This document shows, in pieces, positions 17,075 through 25,959 of a stretch of 64,000 bases of DNA (position 1 is the first letter of the stretch; the number at the start of each line of letters is the position of its first letter). Under the pieces are notes generated by a model. The model saw nothing but the letters and a program-made list of their open reading frames with translations, made no database searches and was not told where the DNA came from. This stretch comes from Heliorestis acidaminivorans (GTDB lineage Bacteria; Bacillota; Desulfitobacteriia; Heliobacteriales; Heliobacteriaceae). Both the position numbers and the translations under genes were made by a program. The stretch lies in NCBI RefSeq assembly GCF_008933955.1, contig NZ_WBXO01000003.1:186001-250000 (forward strand), given 5' to 3'.

Positions 17075-17725
17075 TTATAGCTTAACTTCACGACGAGCAC
17101 GCCGAGCCACAAGAGCATCATGAGTAGCTAAGACGAGGGTTAGTCCTTCTGTTTCATTCAATGTTTCTAGAAGGTCAATCAGTCGCTCACCTGTTCCTTG
17201 ATCTAGAGCACCAGTCGGTTCGTCTGCTAAAAGTATTTGAGGTCTATTGATTAAGGCTCTTGCTACGGCCACTCGACGTTGTTCTCCACCAGAAAGCGTA
17301 AAAGGCAAATCCTTTTCTCGTCCTGCTAAGCCTACTTGCTCTAAAAGCTTAATTGCTCGACTCCCATCTTCTCTACTGCGACCTTTTCCTTGAGAAAAGG
17401 TCAAAGGTAGTAATATGTTTTCTAGTAAAGTCAAAGTTGGCAAGAGGGCAGGAAATTGAAAAACAAAGCCAATCTTTTGAGCACGTAAATCTGCTAACTC
17501 CGCTTCATTGATGCCTCTAATTAACTGACCATCAAGCCAAACCTCGCCAGAAGTAGGTTGCAACAAAGCGCCTAGTATACAGAGTAAGGTTGTTTTACCA
17601 CAACCTGATGGTCCTGTTACTGCAACAAATTCTCCTGCCTCAATTTGCAAGTCTAAGCGATCAAGCACATGGCGACGTCGCTCTTTTTTTCCATAAATCT
17701 GACTAACTTGACGCACTTCAAGCAC
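17075..17725 (-). CDS. ABC transporter ATP-binding protein (MacB/LolD type)
   Basis: A 216-residue ATPase that energises the permease encoded just upstream. It has Walker A GPSGCGKT near residue 39, the Q-loop FQFPALLPTLTL typical of the MacB/LolD/FtsE group, signature LSGGEQRR, Walker B ILLADEPTGALD and the switch His in LATHDA. GTG 17725 has AAGGAGGG about seven bases upstream. It is the last gene of the minus-strand run that begins with ccoN and ends at the bidirectional terminator. The substrate is unknown; MacB-type pairs act on the envelope rather than importing solutes. Confidence 0.9.
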   Translation of the reverse strand: MLEVRQVSQIYGKKERRRHVLDRLDLQIEAGEFVAVTGPSGCGKTTLLCILGALLQPTSGEVWLDGQLIRGINEAELADLRAQKIGFVFQFPALLPTLTLLENILLPLTFSQGKGRSREDGSRAIKLLEQVGLAGREKDLPFTLSGGEQRRVAVARALINRPQILLADEPTGALDQGTGERLIDLLETLNETEGLTLVLATHDALVARRARREVKL

Positions 17726-17795
17726 CGCCAGCCCTCCTTCCGTGCAGATTGTTGAAACTGTCCTCTACAGTAGAAAAAACAGTAGGAAAAGCTTT

Positions 17796-19007
17796 TTACT
17801 CTCCATCTCGCACAGTCTGATAAGGATCACGGCGCATGCTCCACCACACAGGAGCTATCATAGCAGATAAAGTAACGAATATAGCTAACACTATAACTGC
17901 TACACTGACTATAATTCCATCACCATACCAAGGAAACTTAATCGGTATAGGCATCAGGTTTTGTAGCACATGACGCATGTCAACCCACAGAACTAGAATT
18001 GCCAACAAGCCAATAAGACTGCCTAGTAAAGAAGCCCAGAAAGCTTCCCATAGAAAAAGAACTATGATACGCCCTTTCGTTGCCCCCATAGCTTGCATAT
18101 AACCAATCTCACGTCTTCGTTCATGTACAATAGCTGAAAAAATTGCTAACACTTGTATAACAGTCATAAGTAATACTAATATTGCACCACCGTAGAGCAA
18201 CATTTTTATAGGACCTAATTGGTTTTCTACATAATAAGCTAATTTGTTACCCATAAAAACGTCTACGCCTGCTAGGTTTGCTTTAATAGCCAAAGCTACT
18301 TCTTCATGGGTAAAACCTGGAGAAATTTTTACCATAACTACGGAGATCTCTTCAGCACCAACATTAACTTTGGGATGACTTTCTGCTAGACGACGAGCAT
18401 CATCAATCGTCATAAAGATACTTTTATCAACGCCTAAATTGGTACGATGTAACAAGTGCCTAATGCGAAAATCCTCTCCTAGTAAGCGTACAGATTCAGA
18501 CCAATGGGGCTGATAAGCCATACCGTAAGCATCCCAAGAGCCTATGTAAGAGCCAATAATCACCTGTCCCCGCTCTAAAGGTCGATCTTCTAACAAAAAA
18601 GCACCAATCGTAAAGTCTAGGTCTGGGTCTACAGCAATAATGGGAAAGTCTCCGTAGACATTACAACATTCGCCAGAATATGTTTTTAGATATAGTTGTG
18701 GCGCTACTTGGCTAACTCCTTCTGTGTGAGCTACTTGCTCTACCACATTAGCACTCATACGCGCCTCCGTGGGAATACCACTTAAGAGCAAGTTTTCTAC
18801 AGATCCTTCTAGTCCTTCTGGAACTACTATTAAGTCAGCACCCATTCTACTAGCTCCAGCATCAAGACTGCGTTCAATAGAGTGTAGGTAATAGTAGGCA
18901 CTAAACAAAGTAGCTGTCATTAAAGCAACCGATAAGATAAGTAAAGTCGCTCGCAATTTATTTCGTTGTAAGTTGCGCCAGGCCACACGCTGTAAAGAAA
19001 GTATCAT
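17796..19007 (-). CDS. ABC transporter permease (FtsX/MacB type)
   Basis: A 403-residue permease with one N-terminal helix (about 18-40), a large outer domain to about residue 270 and three C-terminal FtsX-type helices. The start LQRVAWRNLQRNKLRATLLILSVAL is typical of MacB-PCD permeases. The outer domain carries a GECC cysteine pair that could bind metal or a thiol. ATG 19007 follows GGAGG. It sits 20 bases after the CcoG-like gene, so it belongs to the oxidase locus; a role in haem or copper handling or envelope assembly is inference only. Confidence 0.85.
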   Translation of the reverse strand: MILSLQRVAWRNLQRNKLRATLLILSVALMTATLFSAYYYLHSIERSLDAGASRMGADLIVVPEGLEGSVENLLLSGIPTEARMSANVVEQVAHTEGVSQVAPQLYLKTYSGECCNVYGDFPIIAVDPDLDFTIGAFLLEDRPLERGQVIIGSYIGSWDAYGMAYQPHWSESVRLLGEDFRIRHLLHRTNLGVDKSIFMTIDDARRLAESHPKVNVGAEEISVVMVKISPGFTHEEVALAIKANLAGVDVFMGNKLAYYVENQLGPIKMLLYGGAILVLLMTVIQVLAIFSAIVHERRREIGYMQAMGATKGRIIVLFLWEAFWASLLGSLIGLLAILVLWVDMRHVLQNLMPIPIKFPWYGDGIIVSVAVIVLAIFVTLSAMIAPVWWSMRRDPYQTVRDGE

Positions 19008-19026
19008 AACTAACCTCCAGGGGAAT

Positions 19027-20301
19027 CTATCTCTTCAAATCAGAGCGTTCCATAGCAGGCATAACAAACCATACTTGCGTTTCTTTGAGCAATCTCTTTC
19101 TCTTCTCTTCACCTTCTAAGTTATTAATTTGTACTAATAGTGGAGTACGTGAATAATCATCGACACCGTCCTGAGGAATTGCTACTGTTAACCGTAAAGA
19201 TTCATCAGCAAAAGGTGCTAGTACGATGGGGTTAATGCTAAAACGACCGTAGTCGCCTACTTCACCTTTTGCTTCTAACCAAAGGGTAAGAGGCTGAGAC
19301 TGATTGTTGCGTAAGTAAACTTGAAAGTTGTTTACTCCATGACCTGGTACAGAGCTAACAGCACCATCCCATTTTGCTGGTACGACAGACATTTGCACTG
19401 CTGGTCTATCTAGAAGAGCATAGGCCAAGAAAGTCATCATGATCAGCCCTCCGCAAAAAGCGGCGAAGGCAGGCCGATCGTCAAAGATTTTCCGTATAGC
19501 CAAAATGCTAACAGTACCTTTCTCAGAATCATCTTCATTGCTAGCAAAACTCAAAGCCCCTTTTTCCTGACTCTTTCCCTGTTCAGAAGTCCTTAGCATC
19601 TCTTTACAGGCGATAACACAATCACCACAGGCCACACAGCGTCCTTGATAATCTTGGCGAGGGTCAAGCTGGAGATAACAGACTTGACAACAGACTTCGC
19701 AATTATCACACTTAGAAGCCTGAAAAGATAGACGCAACGATGCTTCCGAACTAAACATCCTCTGCATCAATCCATAAGGACAGGCCGTACGGCAAAACCC
19801 ATAGCCCAAAAAAGTTAAATCGACGATAGCTAGCAAGGTAAGGCCTAAGAAGATAAGTACTGGTGCTGTAAGCTGAAACTGCCCTAGATTCTCTAATAGT
19901 AGACGCCAATCAAAAAGATAGGCTGTTACGGTTAACCCTACCAAGAGAGAAAAAAAGATTATCTTAAAGATAGAGATCCCTGCTATCGACTTCGATCTGG
20001 CAGGGGTAGATCTAGCTGGCTTTACCTTGATCCCTTCTAAGAAACTGTTGCGAGGGCAAAACCAACTGCAAAGCACTGGTCCTAGGGAGCGAACTAGAGC
20101 GGCTATAAAAAAAAGGACCGCCAAAAGCGCTATCGTTACCAGATAAATATCTTGAAACCATAACTTTTGACCAAATACAATGAAGCCTTTGCCGTGTAGA
20201 TCGAGACGAAAGATATCTAGAAAAGGTAGGAGAAGCAAGATTAGTAATCCTACAAGCTGAGAAAATCGGCGCCAATAATTAGGACTAGGAGGATGATTCA
20301 T
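19027..20301 (-). CDS. ccoG: CcoG-like membrane 4Fe-4S protein (cbb3 oxidase copper maturation)
   Basis: A 424-residue membrane protein resembling CcoG/FixG/RdxA, which reduces Cu(II) to Cu(I) for cbb3 oxidase assembly. Several helices hold CSWFCP near residue 80 and CRTACPYG near residue 172; two 4Fe-4S motifs follow (CDNCEVCCQVC and CVACGDCVIAC). After another helix the C-terminal 110 residues form an Ig-like FixG_C domain beginning YLRNNQSQ. NapH-type proteins are a fallback identity, but the C-terminal domain and the neighbouring ccoN, ccoO and ccoS favour CcoG. ATG 20301 has AAGGGGAG; its first bases overlap the preceding small gene by 17. Confidence 0.82.
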   Translation of the reverse strand: MNHPPSPNYWRRFSQLVGLLILLLLPFLDIFRLDLHGKGFIVFGQKLWFQDIYLVTIALLAVLFFIAALVRSLGPVLCSWFCPRNSFLEGIKVKPARSTPARSKSIAGISIFKIIFFSLLVGLTVTAYLFDWRLLLENLGQFQLTAPVLIFLGLTLLAIVDLTFLGYGFCRTACPYGLMQRMFSSEASLRLSFQASKCDNCEVCCQVCYLQLDPRQDYQGRCVACGDCVIACKEMLRTSEQGKSQEKGALSFASNEDDSEKGTVSILAIRKIFDDRPAFAAFCGGLIMMTFLAYALLDRPAVQMSVVPAKWDGAVSSVPGHGVNNFQVYLRNNQSQPLTLWLEAKGEVGDYGRFSINPIVLAPFADESLRLTVAIPQDGVDDYSRTPLLVQINNLEGEEKRKRLLKETQVWFVMPAMERSDLKR

Positions 20302-20440
20302 CTTGCTCTCCCCTTTCTTCTTCCGTACCTGTTAACATATCTTCAGGATCTGAAAGGGCAATCTTGGCCATAATATAGAAGGTTACAAGAATAGTAAAAA
20401 CGTATAAATGATCAAAGATCAATTCTGCATTTATATTCAT
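20285..20440 (-). CDS. Small single-helix membrane protein in the cbb3 operon (CcoQ-like position)
   Basis: A 51-residue protein: one hydrophobic helix (about residues 10-27, VFTILVTFYIMAK) and an acidic, Glu/Ser-rich tail. ATG 20440 lies behind a strong GGAGGGG. Its stop overlaps the start of the CcoG-like gene, so the two are translationally coupled. Its position and shape suggest a CcoQ-like small subunit or assembly factor, but I see no diagnostic CcoQ motif. Confidence 0.65.
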   Translation of the reverse strand: MNINAELIFDHLYVFTILVTFYIMAKIALSDPEDMLTGTEEERGEQDESSS

Positions 20441-20509
20441 AACCACCCCTCCAAGAGTTGCTAAGCAGAGCAATCTTCTGCTTAGCTATCTTTTGACTGA
20501 AGAAAGCTC

Positions 20510-20923
20510 TTACTTTTTATCAGCTAGATGGAGGGCTATATCTTCTTGCTCTTCTATACTTAAACTTTGAAAAACTTGCTCCATAGTAGTAGCAGAAAGT
20601 TCATTGCGACTTCCTGGATCATTCAAGAATAACCTTAACTCTTCGCCACTCATCCGCAACCCGACATCGTCTAAACTAGGTCCAAAAACACCACCCCGAC
20701 CTTCAACAATATGGCAGGCAGAACAACGTTGTCCTAGTAGAGTTGTAACGTCTAAGCGAATTACATCTGGTCTACTGTAAGAAAGCGTCGGAGGAGCGAA
20801 AAAGACATAGTAAAAGGACCAGAGGATAATTGCTCCGTAGACGAAAAGAAGAGGTTTGGGTACCGGATTATGACCAACAGCAATTTTTTTAGAATCTTCT
20901 TTGCGCTCTTGTTCTTCCGTCAT
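20510..20923 (-). CDS. Membrane-anchored monohaem cytochrome c, CcoP-like
   Basis: A 137-residue protein with an N-terminal helix (about 25-43) and one haem c site, Cys67-x-x-Cys70-His71, with Met114 as likely sixth ligand. The GHNPVPKP segment before the helix recalls the N-terminus of CcoP, which normally carries two haem domains. Its place between ccoS and the small membrane gene supports a role as electron-entry subunit of the oxidase. It could instead be a separate cytochrome donor. ATG 20923 has GAAGGAGG; a TTG lies one codon earlier. Confidence 0.8.
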   Translation of the reverse strand: MTEEQERKEDSKKIAVGHNPVPKPLLFVYGAIILWSFYYVFFAPPTLSYSRPDVIRLDVTTLLGQRCSACHIVEGRGGVFGPSLDDVGLRMSGEELRLFLNDPGSRNELSATTMEQVFQSLSIEEQEDIALHLADKK

Positions 20924-20946
20924 CAAGAAATCCTCCTTCCCCTAGC

Positions 20947-21087
20947 TCAGTCATCTTTTAACATGCGATACTTAATGCCTTCCACATCGTCGAACTGACC
21001 ATCTTCTTTGGCCCACCATAAAATAGCAAGGGAAGCGCAAATGGTCGAAAATATTAACAGCACCAACATCCAAGCTCCTGGTGTCAT
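20947..21087 (-). CDS. ccoS: cbb3 oxidase assembly protein CcoS, short form
   Basis: A 46-residue ORF, one N-terminal membrane helix (about residues 6-24) followed by WWAKEDGQFDDVEG, KYRML and a terminal KDD. The GQFDD-(L/V)-EG stretch is the signature of CcoS, needed for cofactor insertion in cbb3 oxidases. ATG 21087 has AAGGTGATAGGA upstream. It lies 20 bases after ccoO and 23 bases before the cytochrome gene, as expected in one transcript. Confidence 0.85.
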   Translation of the reverse strand: MTPGAWMLVLLIFSTICASLAILWWAKEDGQFDDVEGIKYRMLKDD

Positions 21088-21107
21088 TCCTATCACCTTC
21101 CCTTGCA

Positions 21108-21638
21108 TTAATAACGATACTGTGGATCTACCACATCGTCAGGGTTTTCAATATATTTTAGGCTAACCATATAAGCCGCAAGAGCTTCTAGTTCTTCTTC
21201 TGTTAGCCAGTTATAAGAGGGCATAATAGAACCTTCCACCACTCCTTGAGGATCGATGAGGTGTTGAATATGCCAACCCTTATCGGGGATTCGATCGCCT
21301 ACCCAAAGCAAATCGGGACCGATACGAGCCGAACCATGCAAGTGAGGGGCATCATAATAAGAATCACCAGCGCGCAGTACAGGCCCTAATCTTTCATCAG
21401 CTAAAACAGGTCGAACCCACTGGCTATGACAATATTGACAACCATACTGCATATATAGAGCCCTGCCTCGCGCCTCCGGTGAATCGGGTTGATCTAAAAT
21501 CAATTCCTTTCGATACTCTGCTGTTGGTGTTGGTCTCATTAAACCTTGATCCATAAAAGGCAAAAGTACTGTTGCTACAAAACCAACTGCAAAAAAGAAA
21601 AGAGAAAGGACAATCAGCTTTGTTGTATTCCGTTCCAT
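21108..21638 (-). CDS. ccoO: cbb3-type cytochrome c oxidase subunit II (monohaem cytochrome c)
   Basis: A 176-residue membrane-anchored cytochrome c. An N-terminal helix (about 8-27) is followed by QYGCQYCHSQWVRP (Cys67, Cys70, His71), the conserved GSARIGPDL, WHIQHLIDP and GSIMPSY with Met139 as axial ligand. These blocks are diagnostic of CcoO, which passes electrons from CcoP to the catalytic subunit. It is somewhat shorter than typical CcoO (about 200 residues). ATG 21638 follows GGAGGTG; it lies 29 bases after ccoN. Confidence 0.93.
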   Translation of the reverse strand: MERNTTKLIVLSLFFFAVGFVATVLLPFMDQGLMRPTPTAEYRKELILDQPDSPEARGRALYMQYGCQYCHSQWVRPVLADERLGPVLRAGDSYYDAPHLHGSARIGPDLLWVGDRIPDKGWHIQHLIDPQGVVEGSIMPSYNWLTEEELEALAAYMVSLKYIENPDDVVDPQYRY

Positions 21639-21667
21639 TCGGTCACCTCCATCAACAAGGGGTAAAC

Positions 21668-23074
21668 TTAGGATTGCACCATAACTTTCTGATCACTTTG
21701 TTCAAGAGGAATCTTAGCTTGACTTGTGCGAACGGTCATTACCATATTCCATAGAAAAACAACCATAGAAGCCATCATCATAGCGCCACCAAGGATGCGC
21801 AGTAACATATATGGTCGAATTGCTTCTACAACAGCCATAAAGTCTTTTCCATCTATCCAGGCAAAGCCTTGCATGACTCCAGCAGTCCAAAGACTTAAAC
21901 CCATGACCAGAAAGCCTAACGTACCCAGCCAGTAAGTCCAGTTAGCCAAGCTCCAACTATAGAGGCTTTGGCCTGTAAGGCGAGGAATAATATAGTACAT
22001 AGCGGCCATACCGATAAATGTAAAAGTAGCAAAAGGCGCCATATGCGCATGGCCTACTGTCCAGTGTGTAAACTTAAGTACGGCTGAAACGGACATAAAT
22101 GATTGAAAAGGTCCTTGTAAGCAAGCGGCCAGATAAAAAATACCTGCTGTGATCAGATACTTAACAATGACATTATCACGAATGAGGTTCATTTGATTTT
22201 TGATTGTGCCAAATACGTTAGCTATGACGGTCCAAACGGGAATGATCATCAATAGAGAAGGGACAATTCCAGCTTTTTGTAGCCAGGGAGGAATTGGTCC
22301 GTTAGCTAAGTGATGAGGACCGTTCCATACGTAGAAGATAGCAATAGTCCAAAAACCTATGAGCGATAGCTTGTGGCTATAGATAGGTAAGCCTGTCACC
22401 TTTGGCAATAGATAATAAACCATAGCTACGCCCATCGTAGTAAACCATAAACCTAAAATGTTATGGCCTAAAAACCAGTTCATATTCAACTGATGTACAC
22501 CAGGTACATGAATCATTTCCACAGGCACATTGCCCACTAAGTAGACAAGAGGAAGCCAGACCATAGAGCCAAGAAAATACCAAACAGAAACATAGAACTG
22601 TCGCTCCTGCCGCTGGGCCACAGTCATAAAAGCATTTAAGATTACCAAGCTAACCATGACGACTATGTAAAGATCGAGAGGCCAAATCAATTCTGCATAT
22701 TCCACACCTGATGTGATACCCATAAATAAAGTTCCGGCACCAATAGTCATGCCGATGTTCCACATCCAGACGGTAACATTACCTAGTCGCTCACTCCAAA
22801 GCGTGGTATTTAACAATCTTGGCAACATGTAATACATAGCTCCCACTTGCACCATGCTAAGCCAACCGAGTAAGACGCCGTTGGTGTGTACTGTCCGCAT
22901 TGGTCCAAAAGATAAATAAGGACTCTGGTTCAAAAAATCTGGCCAGACCAATTTAATGGCCAAGAATAAACCAAGTAAAGAAGGAACAATTAGCCAGATT
23001 AAAGATGACAACATCATATACTTTGCGGCACTATCTTTTTCTGTACTTAGTAAAGATAAGGAATTTGTAGACAA
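21668..23074 (-). CDS. ccoN: cbb3-type cytochrome c oxidase subunit I
   Basis: The 468-residue catalytic haem-copper subunit with about 12 helices. Ligands are visible: His63 in RTVHTNG (low-spin haem), His204 in FLGHN, His254 and His255 in NGPHHL (CuB), and His342 and His344 in TVGHAH (haems). Tyr248 lies exactly six residues before His254, the position of the cross-linked Tyr of C-family O2 reductases and absent in NO reductases. TTG 23074 is chosen with GAGGAGG six bases upstream. TATAGT at 23143-23138 is a candidate -10. First gene of the cco operon. Confidence 0.93.
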   Translation of the reverse strand: MSTNSLSLLSTEKDSAAKYMMLSSLIWLIVPSLLGLFLAIKLVWPDFLNQSPYLSFGPMRTVHTNGVLLGWLSMVQVGAMYYMLPRLLNTTLWSERLGNVTVWMWNIGMTIGAGTLFMGITSGVEYAELIWPLDLYIVVMVSLVILNAFMTVAQRQERQFYVSVWYFLGSMVWLPLVYLVGNVPVEMIHVPGVHQLNMNWFLGHNILGLWFTTMGVAMVYYLLPKVTGLPIYSHKLSLIGFWTIAIFYVWNGPHHLANGPIPPWLQKAGIVPSLLMIIPVWTVIANVFGTIKNQMNLIRDNVIVKYLITAGIFYLAACLQGPFQSFMSVSAVLKFTHWTVGHAHMAPFATFTFIGMAAMYYIIPRLTGQSLYSWSLANWTYWLGTLGFLVMGLSLWTAGVMQGFAWIDGKDFMAVVEAIRPYMLLRILGGAMMMASMVVFLWNMVMTVRTSQAKIPLEQSDQKVMVQS

Positions 23075-23170
23075 GAATAACCACCTCCTCATGCATGAAT
23101 ATGTTATTCGTCGCAACTTGCACAAAACCTCTTTTTTACTATACAAAGAGAGTGCAGAAAAAGAAAAGAC

Positions 23171-23203
23171 AAAAAAAACCACCTGCAAAAAAGCTAGGTG
23201 GCT
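23171..23203 (-). terminator. Intrinsic terminator of copA
   Basis: On the minus strand CCACCT and AGGTGG pair around an 11-base loop and are followed by eight T. It separates copA from the cco operon, so ccoN must have its own promoter just downstream. Confidence 0.88.
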
Positions 23204-23252
23204 TTTATTTCTTAACGTCCATAACTTAATAGGTCAATAATTAAAGTATCTA

Positions 23253-25763
23253 TCACACTTCCGTGGGTTTGAAAAAGCGAAGGCGCAAGGTGTTTAACAC
23301 TACAGAAACAGAGCTAAAAGCCATGGCCGCCGCCGCTAACATGGGATTGAGGATAAGGCCAAAGAAAGGATAGAGAATTCCTGCGGCTACAGGAATCAAA
23401 GCGATGTTGTAAGCAAAGGCCCAGAACAGATTCTGCCAGATCATAGACATAGTTGCTTTCGATAATTCAATGGCTGACGGAACGCCCTGTAAGTCACCAG
23501 ATATTAAAGTAATATCAGAGGCTTCAATAGCTACATCTGTTCCAGTGCCTATAGCAATACCTACGTTAGCCTGAGCTAAGGCCGGTGCATCATTGATCCC
23601 ATCGCCGACCATGGCCACTACCTTGCCTGCTTCCTGTAACCTTTGCACTTCTTCTGCTTTATGCTCTGGTAGAACTTCAGCACGAACTCTACTAATGCCA
23701 ACTTGGCGCGCAATCGCTTGTGCAGTCTTTTCATGATCACCTGTTAACATGATCACTTCTAAACCTAAAGCTTGTAACCTTTGAATTGCTTTTTGGGAAT
23801 TACTTTTGATTGTGTCTGCTACTGCCACGATGCCAGCTAGTGTTCCATCAACTGCCACATACATGGGTGTCTTGCCTGCTTCTGCTAGACTATCAGCCTG
23901 TATCACATAAGCTTCAAATTCCCTTACTTGCTTCTGTCGCATTAGCTTTAAGTTACCAATGAGAATTTCTCTACCCTCGACAATACCTGTCAAACCATGA
24001 CCAGGTATGGCTTGGAAATCTTTTGCTTCGAACAAAGGCAGATTACGATTTTTTGCTCCTTGTACAATAGCTTCTCCTAGTGGATGTTCAGAAGCCTTTT
24101 CCACAGAAGCAATCCACGATAGTACTTCTTCTTCCTTAAATCCTGCTGTAACAATTAAGTCAGTCAGCGAGGGTTTCCCTACTGTAATCGTTCCCGTCTT
24201 ATCAAGCACAATAGTATCTAAACGACGAGCACTTTCTAAGGCTTCAGCACCACGAATAAGCATACCATTTTCTGCACCTTTGCCAATACCAACCATGATA
24301 GCCGTAGGTGTTGCTAGGCCTAGAGCACAGGGACAAGCAATAATTAAGACAGCAATAAAAATAGTTAAAGCAAAAATAAATGCCGGCTCAGGGCCAAAGA
24401 ACCACCAGAAAAAGCTACTAAGTATAGCAATAGTGATCACAGCAGGTACAAAATAGGCCGCCACAAGATCTACTGTATTTTGAATAGGAGCTTTCGACCC
24501 TTGAGCATCTTCCACCATTTTGATAATTTGAGCCAACATAGAATCTTTGCCTACACGAGTAGCTTTGTACTTGAAGCTTCCCGTTTTGTTGATAGTTGCC
24601 CCGATGACTTCGTCCTTTTCTCTTTTCTCTACAGGAATGCTTTCTCCCGTGAGCATCGATTCATCAACAGTAGAATGGCCACTAACAATAACACCATCAA
24701 CAGGAATTTTCTCACCTGGGCGAACAATGATGATATCACCAGGCAAGACTTCATCAATGGGCATATCTACTTCAACATCATCACGCCATACACGAGCTGT
24801 TTTGGCCTGCATGCCTAGCATTTTTTTGATGGCCTCTGAGGTCTTGCCTTTGGCCCTCATCTCTAATAATCGCCCTAAGAGAATAAGCGTGGTAATTACA
24901 GTAGCCACATCATAATAAAGCTGATAAGGAAAACCTATACCTGTTAAAAAGCCCGGAAAAAGGGTCATAGCGGCGCTATAGCCCCAAGCAGTCGTTGTAC
25001 CGATTACCACCAACACATTCATGTCACTAGTACCATGGGACAAGGCTTTGTATGCGCCTTGATAAAAACGCCAACCTGATAAAAACTGTACCGGTGTTGT
25101 TAAGACAAGTAAAGTTAATGGTAATGTAAGAAAGCGAGGAACCCATTCGCCCCAACCAGGCATCATGTGGGGCAAGCTACCAATTAACACAATAATCGTT
25201 AAGATAGCGCCGCGCGTAAAATCTTTGAGTAGACGATTAATTTCTTGTTCTTTTTGCTCAACAGCTCGTTCTTCAGCATCTTCTCGCTCTTCGATAATCA
25301 TTTCGTAACCGAGATCGCTTAATTTCCTTTTGATCTGTCCTAAACTTACAGTAGAGCTATCGTATTCAATAGTCGCTTTCTCAGTAGCTAAATTTACCTG
25401 AACTTGCAAAATTCCTTCTACTTTGGCCAGTCCTTTTTCCACTCTTCTTACACAGGAGGCGCAGGTCATACCGTTAATTGAAACAATGACTTTTTCAACT
25501 TTGTCTTGTTCTGCTTCAAAGCCAAGGCGCTGAATACGATCTATGATTTCTTTAGGAGTAATATCTTTGGAGTAATAATGAATCACTGCTTTCTCAGCAG
25601 GTAAATTCACTACAACAGCTTCAATGCCTGCTTGTTTTTTCAGGACTCTTTCTATGCGACCAACGCAAGCGGCGCAAGTCATACCTGAAATTTTGAGAGC
25701 TAATAAGTCCTTGGGAGGGTCTTTTGAAAGTTCTTTTGCATATTTTGCTTCTATTTCTTTCAT
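23253..25763 (-). CDS. copA: Cu+-exporting P1B-type ATPase
   Basis: An 836-residue copper pump. Two N-terminal HMA domains carry GMTCAAC (Cys30, Cys33) and GMTCASC (Cys101, Cys104). Then come the membrane helices, TGES at 372-375, CPC at 477-479, phosphorylated Asp521 in [13 protein letters not shown] and GDGINDAPA; the last helices hold MAFSSVSVV, the MxxSS motif of Cu+ pumps. The gene lies directly upstream of ccoN with a terminator between them. It could detoxify copper or, like CcoI/CopA2, supply copper for the oxidase. ATG 25763 is the first start of the ORF. Confidence 0.94.
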   Translation of the reverse strand: MKEIEAKYAKELSKDPPKDLLALKISGMTCAACVGRIERVLKKQAGIEAVVVNLPAEKAVIHYYSKDITPKEIIDRIQRLGFEAEQDKVEKVIVSINGMTCASCVRRVEKGLAKVEGILQVQVNLATEKATIEYDSSTVSLGQIKRKLSDLGYEMIIEEREDAEERAVEQKEQEINRLLKDFTRGAILTIIVLIGSLPHMMPGWGEWVPRFLTLPLTLLVLTTPVQFLSGWRFYQGAYKALSHGTSDMNVLVVIGTTTAWGYSAAMTLFPGFLTGIGFPYQLYYDVATVITTLILLGRLLEMRAKGKTSEAIKKMLGMQAKTARVWRDDVEVDMPIDEVLPGDIIIVRPGEKIPVDGVIVSGHSTVDESMLTGESIPVEKREKDEVIGATINKTGSFKYKATRVGKDSMLAQIIKMVEDAQGSKAPIQNTVDLVAAYFVPAVITIAILSSFFWWFFGPEPAFIFALTIFIAVLIIACPCALGLATPTAIMVGIGKGAENGMLIRGAEALESARRLDTIVLDKTGTITVGKPSLTDLIVTAGFKEEEVLSWIASVEKASEHPLGEAIVQGAKNRNLPLFEAKDFQAIPGHGLTGIVEGREILIGNLKLMRQKQVREFEAYVIQADSLAEAGKTPMYVAVDGTLAGIVAVADTIKSNSQKAIQRLQALGLEVIMLTGDHEKTAQAIARQVGISRVRAEVLPEHKAEEVQRLQEAGKVVAMVGDGINDAPALAQANVGIAIGTGTDVAIEASDITLISGDLQGVPSAIELSKATMSMIWQNLFWAFAYNIALIPVAAGILYPFFGLILNPMLAAAAMAFSSVSVVLNTLRLRFFKPTEV

Positions 25764-25959
25764 GAAAGAAAACCTCGTTTCTATATTAAGCTCTGTGCAA
25801 AAGCACCCTAAAGCTTATTGTATAGCTTTTCCCGCTTTATTATGGGCAAAAGAAAAGACAAATCAGTCAGTTTGATAGTAATTCTCGAGTATACTTACCA
25901 GTTCCTTCTTCTTTCTTGAGGTTTTTTTCACAAAGCAACAGCCATAGCTAATCCATTTT

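Noticed and set aside
21668..23074. NO reductase (NorB-type) identity for the haem-copper subunit
   Set aside because: The Tyr six residues before the CuB His pair, and the neighbouring ccoO, ccoS and ccoG-like genes, point to a cbb3 O2 reductase.
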